DNA from: Clostridiales bacterium
Lineage (GTDB): Bacteria > Bacillota > Clostridia > Oscillospirales > CAG-272
Direction: 5' to 3'
DNA: 10,804 nucleotides
NCBI GenBank assembly: GCA_018370615.1
Contig: JAGZAC010000035.1
Location: forward strand, 1 to 10,804
Shown: positions 6,253-10,804 of the stretch, one piece after another
Layout: each line of letters starts with the position of its first letter
Numbering within the stretch: position 1 is the stretch's first letter
Translations under genes and position numbers: made by a program
Notes under the pieces: generated by a model
Database searches by the model: none
What the model saw: the letters and a program-made list of their open reading frames with translations, nothing else
Told to the model about the DNA's origin: nothing

Positions 6253-6894
6253 ATGAAAACAGTTATTATACGTAATGAGACAGAGGCAGACTATCAAGAA
6301 GTGGAGGATATTACAAGAAAGGCTTTCTATAATTTGTACGTTCCCGGATGTACCGAGCATTATCTGGTCCATATTATGCGCGGCCATGAGGATTTCTTGC
6401 CGGAATTGGATTTTGTGATTGAGGTAGACGGCCGGGTGATTGGAAATATTATGTACACCAAGGCAAGGCTTTCGGATGGGATGAAAACGGAAAAGAATAT
6501 TCTTACCTTTGGGCCAGTATGTATCGCGCCGGAGTATCAGCGCAAGGGGTATGGGAAGCAGCTGATGGAGCATTCTTTCCGACAGGCAGAGCTTCTCGGA
6601 TATGAGGTAATCGTGATTTTTGGAAATCCTGCAAATTATGTAGGTCGTGGATTTAAAAGCTGCAAAAAATATAATGTCTGCTTGGAAGATGATATATATC
6701 CCGCAGCGATGCTGGTAAAGGAGCTTGTGCCAGGGGCCCTGGAAGGGAAAAAATGGATGTATCGTCAAAGTTCAGTGATGGAATTTGATGAACAGGCGGC
6801 GCAGCAGTTCGACGATAAACTGGAAAAGCTGGAGAAAACGTATCAGTCCAGTCAGGAGGAATTTTATATTCTTAGTCATTCCGTGGTGCAGTGA
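6253..6894 (+). CDS. GNAT family N-acetyltransferase
   Basis: A protein of 213 residues from ATG 6253; ATG 6247 would add two residues (MQ) but sits only one base after the ribosome site AGAGAGG (6239-6245), so 6253 is preferred. The GNAT acetyl-CoA-binding core is clear: GNIMYTKARLS (strand 4 area), then GPVCIAPEYQRKGYGKQLM with the (Q/R)xxGxG/A loop QRKGYG, then a helix and VIVIFGNPANYVGRGF, as in YhbS-like acetyltransferases. The C-terminal third, with LVPGALEGKKWMYRQSSVM and a Gln/Glu/Lys-rich tail, follows a pattern common in Firmicutes members. The acceptor substrate is unknown. It is a single gene ended by a strong terminator, unrelated in sequence to the broken GNAT at the left edge. 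Confidence 0.9.
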   Translation: MKTVIIRNETEADYQEVEDITRKAFYNLYVPGCTEHYLVHIMRGHEDFLPELDFVIEVDGRVIGNIMYTKARLSDGMKTEKNILTFGPVCIAPEYQRKGYGKQLMEHSFRQAELLGYEVIVIFGNPANYVGRGFKSCKKYNVCLEDDIYPAAMLVKELVPGALEGKKWMYRQSSVMEFDEQAAQQFDDKLEKLEKTYQSSQEEFYILSHSVVQ

Positions 6895-6898
6895 AAGA

Positions 6899-6928
6899 AA
6901 AGTCCGGTAATATATTACCGGACTTTTT
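6899..6928. terminator. Bidirectional intrinsic terminator between the GNAT and RHH genes
   Basis: AAAGTCCGGTAAT (6899-6911) pairs perfectly with ATTACCGGACTTT (6914-6926). T-runs follow on the plus strand (TTTTT, 6924-6928) and, less purely, on the minus strand (TTTTCTTTC). It begins 4 bases after the GNAT stop and contains the TAA stop (6917-6915) of the convergent RHH gene. Confidence 0.9.
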
Positions 6929-7109
6929 CATTCTCCGTTGTTTCCTTCGACGGCTTGTTTTTTCCTCGCCGGCGCACGCATTCCGTCAGCAGATATTCAA
7001 TCTGCCCGTTGATGGAGCGAAACTCATCTTCCGCCCATGCGGCCAGCTGTGCATACAGCGCGGCAGATATGCGCAGGGGAACCTGCTTTTTTTCGTTCCG
7101 CTGTGCCAT
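6915..7109 (-). CDS. Small ribbon-helix-helix (Arc/MetJ-like) DNA-binding protein
   Basis: A 64-residue protein from ATG 7109-7107; a TTG at 7115-7113 would add two residues and overlap the upstream stop. The pattern KKQVPLRISAALYAQLAAWAEDEFRSINGQIEYLLTEC is a ribbon (QVPLRIS) followed by two helices with the turn residues SINGQIEYLL, as in Arc-type RHH dimers that bind palindromic operators through the beta ribbon. The tail RRRGKNKPSKE is basic. It begins 2 bases after the stop of the SPFH gene without its own good ribosome site, so translation is probably coupled. It could be the autoregulator of this operon (palindrome at 8170-8188), a role that is inferred, not shown. No toxin partner is visible, so an antitoxin role has no direct support. 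Confidence 0.85.
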   Translation of the reverse strand: MAQRNEKKQVPLRISAALYAQLAAWAEDEFRSINGQIEYLLTECVRRRGKNKPSKETTENEKVR

Positions 7110-7111
7110 AA

Positions 7112-8143
7112 TCAATACAGACTGCCGGAATTGACTACGGGCTGGGTGTCTTTGTTGCCGCAGAGCACTACCAGTAGATTGGATACCATTGCAGCCTTGC
7201 GCTCTTCATCCAGATGTACAATTTCCCGCTCGCTCAGCTTATCCAGTGCCATTTCTACCATGCCCACCGCGCCGTCTACGATCATTTTCCGCGCATCGAT
7301 GACGGCGGACGCCTGCTGGCGCTGGAGCATAACTGCCGCAATTTCGGGAGCATACGCCAGATATGTGATTCTAGCCTCGAGAATCTCCAATCCTGCACTG
7401 TAAACTCTGGATTGTATTTCGTCCCGGATGCGCTGAGCAACAATTTCGCTGGAACCCCGCAGGGAACCTTCATCCGGCTCTCCATCGCCGGTGGTATCTA
7501 CGTTCTGGGCCACATCATAGGGGTAAATACGGACAATATTCCGCAGGGCTGCGTCACACTGGAGGGAGAGAAATTCCTTGTAGTTGTCTACCTCAAACAC
7601 GGCTTTTGCTGTATCGGCAACACGCCAGATTACTGCGATACCGATTTCTACAGGGTTTCCCAGGCAGTCATTGATTTTTTGCTTGTTATTGTTCAAAGTC
7701 ATGACTTTCAAAGAAATTACCTTACTGGGAACATGCTGAAGAGTGGCGGCACTGCCGGTGCCGAGCACCAGCTGCGCGGCTTTGCTGCCGCCGTCAGAAT
7801 CCACGTCTCCGCTTTGTCGCAGCGCCGTTTTTGCTGCGGGATTCACCGCGGAGGCAAAGGGGTTGACATAGTAAAATCCGGCGCCTTTCAGGGTTCCGAT
7901 ATATTTACCGAACAGAGTCAGTACCAACGCTTCCTGGGGCTTTAAGATTTTCAGACCCAGAAAAAGAATCCATCCAAAGCACACCCAGATACCGCCTAGA
8001 ACGATCATAATGACGCCAAGCGGCGCAGCGTCTTCCAAGATTACACAGCCCATAATAAATACTGCGATGGACAGCAGGTAGGCAAGGGTAGATAGAAATA
8101 GCATTGTCATGCCATTTTTGCCTCGAAGGTCTTTTTCTTCCAT
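7112..8143 (-). CDS. SPFH/band-7 domain membrane protein
   Basis: A 343-residue protein with two N-terminal hydrophobic helices (about 14-36 and 41-67), followed by an SPFH (stomatin-prohibitin-flotillin-HflK/C) domain from about 68 to 290. It begins LKILKPQEALVLTLFGKYIGTLKGAGFYYVNPF, includes VEIGIAVIWRVADTAKAVF, and ends in the helical segment with APEIAAVMLQRQQASAVIDARK. Such proteins form large ring or cage assemblies that organise membranes or modulate proteases; no client is encoded here. The Ser/Gly-rich insert at 105-130 is not part of the usual fold. AGGAGT lies 9 bases before the ATG. First gene of a two-gene operon with the RHH protein; the consensus promoter is overlapped by a palindrome. 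Confidence 0.92.
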   Translation of the reverse strand: MEEKDLRGKNGMTMLFLSTLAYLLSIAVFIMGCVILEDAAPLGVIMIVLGGIWVCFGWILFLGLKILKPQEALVLTLFGKYIGTLKGAGFYYVNPFASAVNPAAKTALRQSGDVDSDGGSKAAQLVLGTGSAATLQHVPSKVISLKVMTLNNNKQKINDCLGNPVEIGIAVIWRVADTAKAVFEVDNYKEFLSLQCDAALRNIVRIYPYDVAQNVDTTGDGEPDEGSLRGSSEIVAQRIRDEIQSRVYSAGLEILEARITYLAYAPEIAAVMLQRQQASAVIDARKMIVDGAVGMVEMALDKLSEREIVHLDEERKAAMVSNLLVVLCGNKDTQPVVNSGSLY

Positions 8144-8169
8144 AGAAAACTCACTCCTAAATATTAAAG

Positions 8170-8188
8170 TGATATTATTATAATATCA
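8170..8188. promoter_or_regulatory. Candidate operator overlapping the SPFH promoter -10 box
   Basis: A perfect inverted repeat, TGATATTA-TTA-TAATATCA, with 8-bp arms and a 3-bp spacer, sits on the -10 hexamer (8177-8182). A dimeric repressor bound here would block the promoter. The RHH protein of the same operon is the obvious candidate; AT-richness means chance is not excluded. Confidence 0.5.
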
Positions 8189-8205
8189 TAATAAATATTT
8201 GTCAA
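8177..8205 (-). promoter_or_regulatory. Consensus SigA promoter of the SPFH-RHH operon
   Basis: On the minus strand TTGACA (8205-8200), 17-base spacer, TATAAT (8182-8177): a perfect match to consensus at both boxes. The start of transcription would lie near 8170, about 25 bases before the coding start. Confidence 0.92.
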
Positions 8206-8217
8206 GAGGTTTGCATG

Positions 8218-8249
8218 AAAAACCGCGGGAACATTTGCTCCCGCGGTTT
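8218..8249 (-). terminator. Intrinsic terminator after the BspA-like remnant
   Basis: AAACCGCGGGA (8220-8230) pairs with TCCCGCGGTTT (8239-8249), loop of 8. Read on the minus strand the stem is followed by TTTTT, which fits the gene ending at 8266. It also insulates that gene from the SPFH promoter at 8205. Confidence 0.85.
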
Positions 8250-8265
8250 GTAGTATGATAGTGTG

Positions 8266-8847
8266 CTAATCCAGCGCGACAAAGGTGATAGATTTAGATG
8301 CTGCGTAGGCTTCGGTGGTGGAGTCTTCATAACCATATAAAACAAGGTCATCACTTGGTACTGATATAGTAGCGCTATTGAAGGTAAGATTTGGATTCCA
8401 CACTGTAATAGAAGTGCAGTTTGCTTGTGCAAAGGACGTATGCATGGCAAGACTTGTGCCACAGGTACCTCCAGCTAAAATCGGTGAAATAGGGGCAAAG
8501 GATATTGATTTTGTAGTGGAGTATTTCTCGTCTATAGATCCATAATATTCCATAATGTTCTTGTCAAAATTTGAAGCTGTTATTGTGGCAGATGGAAAAA
8601 CGCTGGGATTGGGCACAGTCAAGGAAGCGCAATTTTGCATTATACATATGCCTTTATTTTTGTTCCGACGAAGAAAATCCCTGTGAGAGATGCTGCCTCC
8701 TTTCCCAAAAGTTAGATTTTCTCCACTCGTTTTATGCAGAATGAATATATTTTTTATGATTAATCTAATTTTATTGTAGAAATTTACACATGTCAATGGA
8801 TTCGATAAAACAACAAATAAAGCGACAAAAAACAGAAAAACCTTCAT
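8266..8847 (-). pseudogene. Remnant of a BspA-like leucine-rich-repeat surface protein
   Basis: A 193-codon open frame whose second half resembles the C-terminal end of BspA-type LRR proteins: NCTSITVWNPNL (143-154), ISVPSDDLVLYGYEDSTTEAYAAS (161-184) and KSITFVALD at the end. Residues 72-120 are a diverged duplicate of the same unit (NCASLTVPNPSV ... YYGSIDEKYS ... KSISFAPI). The usual long run of upstream LRRs is missing. The first 20 codons are hydrophobic and look like a signal peptide, but no ribosome site precedes ATG 8847. A good AAAGGAGG (8703-8696) lies in front of ATC, not ATG, and ATG 8640 has only a weak AAAGG. It is most likely a truncated gene without a proper start. A small exported protein starting at 8847 is the alternative. 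It has its own terminator. Confidence 0.55.
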
Positions 8848-8895
8848 TTATGCAGGTGCATAATGGGGTACGATGATGTATTCAAGTTTTTTTTA

Positions 8896-9010
8896 ACAAC
8901 CCCTCCGTCAGCTACCGCTGACACCTCCCCTTTATAAAAAAGGGGAGGCTTGGGTTTGGTGTAGGCCCCCTTGTGTAAAGGGGGCTCCCGCGAAGCGGGT
9001 GGGGGATTGT
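8896..9010 (+). repeat. Hairpin repeat, copy 5 (complete)
   Basis: Runs from ACAACCCCTCC to GGGGGATTGT. The first hairpin is GTCAGC-TACC-GCTGAC (8907-8922), the second CCTCCCCT/AGGGGAGG with a long A-rich loop, the third GCCCCCTT/AAGGGGGC and the fourth CCCGC-GAA-GCGGG. The linker TTGGGTTTGGTGTA differs from that of copies 1-3. Confidence 0.85.
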
Positions 9011-9014
9011 TTTT

Positions 9015-9195
9015 ACAACCCCTCCGAGCTTTGCTCCGCAAAGCCCACCTCCCCCCTCCCAGGGGAGGCTCACGTTGAAAAGTCTCCCAAGTGGGCGTCT
9101 CTTGACAGAGCCGCCAGGGGGCCAATTCCGCATAGCTTCACCCTTAAAGGCCCCCTTGTGTAAAGGGGGCTCCCGCGAAGCGGGTGGGGGATTGT
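9015..9195 (+). repeat. Hairpin repeat, copy 6 (complete, with an internal insertion)
   Basis: Same ends as the other copies and the same first hairpin as copy 1 (GCTTTGC-TCC-GCAAAGC, 9028-9044). Between the second and third hairpins the usual 12-base linker is replaced by about 80 bases (9070-9148). That insertion contains its own hairpin, GGCG-T-CTCT-TGAC-AGAG-C-CGCC (9094-9115), and CCCA-AG-TGGG just before it. Confidence 0.8.
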
Positions 9196-9199
9196 TTTT

Positions 9200-9254
9200 A
9201 CAACTCCTCCGAGCTTTGCTCCGCAAAGCCCACCTCCCCTTGTACAGGGGAGGC
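9200..9254 (+). repeat. Hairpin repeat, copy 7 (left half only)
   Basis: Begins ACAACTCCTCC, keeps the GCTTTGC/GCAAAGC and CCTCCCCT/AGGGGAGG hairpins, then ends at AGGCT. The following bases to 9290 (AAGGGCCCTT, GTCAGCTGCCGCTG) recall family stems but form no recognisable right half. The MATE promoter begins at 9297. Confidence 0.75.
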
Positions 9255-9296
9255 TTAGAAAAGGGCCCTTTCTGTCAGCTGCCGCTGGATTTTCTC

Positions 9297-9325
9297 TTGA
9301 CAAATTCATTTACTTCTTATATACT
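9297..9325 (+). promoter_or_regulatory. SigA promoter upstream of the MATE gene
   Basis: TTGACA (9297-9302), 17-base spacer, TATACT (9320-9325). The coding start is about 120 bases farther on, leaving a leader that contains an intrinsic terminator. Confidence 0.88.
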
Positions 9326-9342
9326 ATATTCTACCGAGCAGC

Positions 9343-9384
9343 AAAAGAGCGTAAAATTTCTGACAAATTCTGCGCTCTTTTTTT
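9343..9384 (+). terminator. Intrinsic terminator inside the MATE 5' leader (possible attenuator)
   Basis: AAAAGAGCG (9343-9351) pairs with CGCTCTTTT (9373-9381). Inside, AATTT (9355-9359) pairs with AAATT (9365-9369). A seven-T run covers 9378-9384. It lies between the strong promoter and the MATE coding start, so it would stop the transcript after about 50 bases unless relieved. GAGC at 9336-9339 could compete for GCTC of the right arm. Confidence 0.7.
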
Positions 9385-9450
9385 ACGGCTATGTAGTTTT
9401 CAGGCAGCTTTTTCTCTGATAAAGACTCCAAGAAAAATTGGGAGGAGACT

Positions 9451-10804
9451 ATGGATCAGATAGAAAGCAGTAAATTTTTAGGGACGGAGAAAATTTCCAG
9501 ACTCATGCTGAAGTTTTCTCTGCCATGTGTGCTCTCTTTGCTGGTAAGCGCCCTGTATAATATTGTAGATCAGATCTTTATCGGGAACAGCGAACTGAGC
9601 ACTCTGGGAAATGCGGCAACGGGGGTAGTATTTCCTGTTTTTGTCATAGCTCAGGCGTTTGCCTGGTGCATTGGCGACGGCTGTGCCGCATATCTGAATA
9701 TTTGCCAGGGAAGAAATGATACCCAGACTGCCCATAAGGCTGTGGGCACCGGTGTTACACTTACTCTACTTACCAGTGTGGCTTTGCTGCTTGTGTTTTA
9801 TCCGTTAAAAACCCAGGCATTGACCCTTTTCGGTGCATCAGAAAACAGCATTGGCATGGCGGTGGAATACCTGGAGGTAATCCTGGCATTTATTCCGGTG
9901 TATATGCTGTCCAATATGATGAACTCTGTCATTCGTGCCGATGGCAGTCCAGGGTGGGCAATGGTGTCAATGCTGGTGGGCGCGGCGATCAACCTTGTTT
10001 TGGATCCGCTGTTTATTTTCGGTTTTCACTGGGGAATGGCTGGAGCGGCGCTTGCCACCGGTATCGGACAGCTTGTGTCTTTTCTCATGTGCGTATGGTA
10101 CTTTTTCCGTACAAAGACGTTCCGTCTGCAAATGAAAAGCTTTCTCCCGAAATTTCGTGCTTTTTCTGGTGCTCTACAATTGGGACTCTCCTCATTTATC
10201 ACTCAATTGACAATTGTAGTGATTACCCTTGTCTGCAATATTATGCTGGTGAAATACGGTGCCGTTTCCCAATACGGGGTGGATATCCCTATTGCAGTCA
10301 TCGGCATTGAAAGCAAAGTGTTTACGGTTGTAATCAATTTGGTGGTGGGAATCGTCCTGGGCTGTCAGCCAATCATTGGTTATAATATTGGTGCGAAAAA
10401 TTACGACCGGGTAAAGAAGTTGTACAAATCCATCCTTTTCTGCACCATTGTAATTGGTGTGGCAGCTACGTTGCTGTTCGAACTGGCACCAGATGCGGTA
10501 GCAGGAATGTTTGGTACGCCGAAGAATGTTCCCAATCCTGACGATTACTGGTTGTTTGCCGAAAAGACCTTCCGCATTTTTCTGTCTCTTGTGACTTTTA
10601 CCTGTATTGTAAAAATGTCGTCGATTTTCTTTCAGGCGGCTGGAAAACCAGTGCGGGCCATTGTGGCTTCGCTGATTCGGGATATTGTATGCTTTGTCCC
10701 GCTGCTCATTATACTGCCGATGTTTATGGGTATCGAGGGAATTTTGTACGCGGCGCCTATTGCCGACTGTATCGCCATGCTTGTGACGATCCTTTTAACT
10801 GTAA
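9451..10804 (+). CDS. MATE family multidrug/cation antiporter (MepA-like), cut by the right edge
   Basis: Open from ATG 9451 to the window end, 451 codons without a stop, so nearly the whole of a typical MATE protein of about 450-460 residues is present. GGAGGAG lies 4-5 bases before the ATG. The start KISRLMLKFSLPCVLSLLVSALYNIVDQIFIG is the classic MATE opening, and the rest consists of alternating hydrophobic helices. Further family features are NSVIRADGSPGWAM in the middle of the N-lobe, NLVLDPLFIFGFHWGMAGAALAT, and GIVLGCQPIIGYNIGAKNYDRVKKLYK in the C-lobe. MATE proteins export cationic drugs or metabolites using Na+ or H+ gradients; the substrate here is unknown. No regulator gene is adjacent, but the leader contains a terminator that could control expression. 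Confidence 0.93.
   Translation, partial: MDQIESSKFLGTEKISRLMLKFSLPCVLSLLVSALYNIVDQIFIGNSELSTLGNAATGVVFPVFVIAQAFAWCIGDGCAAYLNICQGRNDTQTAHKAVGTGVTLTLLTSVALLLVFYPLKTQALTLFGASENSIGMAVEYLEVILAFIPVYMLSNMMNSVIRADGSPGWAMVSMLVGAAINLVLDPLFIFGFHWGMAGAALATGIGQLVSFLMCVWYFFRTKTFRLQMKSFLPKFRAFSGALQLGLSSFITQLTIVVITLVCNIMLVKYGAVSQYGVDIPIAVIGIESKVFTVVINLVVGIVLGCQPIIGYNIGAKNYDRVKKLYKSILFCTIVIGVAATLLFELAPDAVAGMFGTPKNVPNPDDYWLFAEKTFRIFLSLVTFTCIVKMSSIFFQAAGKPVRAIVASLIRDIVCFVPLLIILPMFMGIEGILYAAPIADCIAMLVTILLTV

Noticed and set aside
6915..7109. RHH protein as an antitoxin
   Set aside because: No toxin-sized gene is adjacent; its only operon partner is the SPFH membrane protein.
9391..9396. A minimal ATG-TAG start-stop frame in the MATE leader
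   Set aside because: It has no ribosome site and lies after the terminator; likely chance.
8844..9419. Reading frames through the second repeat array
   Set aside because: Same reason: repeat-derived, no start signals, frames conflict with the MATE promoter and leader.

Overview
The window looks like the chromosome of a low-to-mid GC member of the Clostridia, most likely a gut-type lineage near Oscillospirales. The grounds are a T-box leader with a tRNA-responsive terminator, strong Shine-Dalgarno sites, several near-consensus SigA promoters with 17-bp spacers, a BspA-type leucine-rich-repeat remnant and a MepA-like MATE exporter. The placement is an inference from gene style, not a taxonomic match. 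No plasmid, phage, transposase, CRISPR, rRNA or tRNA gene is visible.

Layout. 1-997 (minus): a frameshifted GNAT acetyltransferase that runs off the left edge, preceded by a small MscS-type mechanosensitive channel. 1219-1959 (plus): a membrane-anchored protein with two SH3-like repeats, divergent from mscS and closed by a 20-bp-stem terminator that belongs to a dispersed repeat family. 2096-4396 (minus): a 766-residue fusion of an XRE helix-turn-helix, a cupin and an acyl-CoA synthetase (ANL) domain, transcribed from a consensus promoter through a T-box leader (about 4724-4449). 4864-5592 (plus): a PHP-domain metal-dependent hydrolase, divergent from the T-box unit. 5611-6045: three complete and one decayed copy of a hairpin-rich repeat. 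6253-6894 (plus): a second GNAT acetyltransferase. 6915-8143 (minus): a two-gene operon of an SPFH/band-7 membrane protein and a ribbon-helix-helix protein, with a consensus promoter overlapped by a perfect palindrome. 8266-8847 (minus): a remnant of a BspA-like repeat protein. 8896-9254: three more repeat copies, one with an internal insertion. 9451 to the right edge (plus): a MATE exporter whose 5' leader contains an intrinsic terminator.

The genes do not form one pathway; this is a mosaic of independent one- or two-gene units with its own promoters and terminators. The two best leads are regulatory and structural. First, a T-box, which normally serves aminoacyl-tRNA synthetases and amino-acid genes, sits directly in front of an HTH-cupin-acyl-CoA synthetase fusion. 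Second, a mobile-looking repeat of about 114 bp has terminal inverted repeats ACAAYCCC/GGGRTTGT and four successive hairpins; the first hairpin changes sequence between copies while keeping its base pairing.
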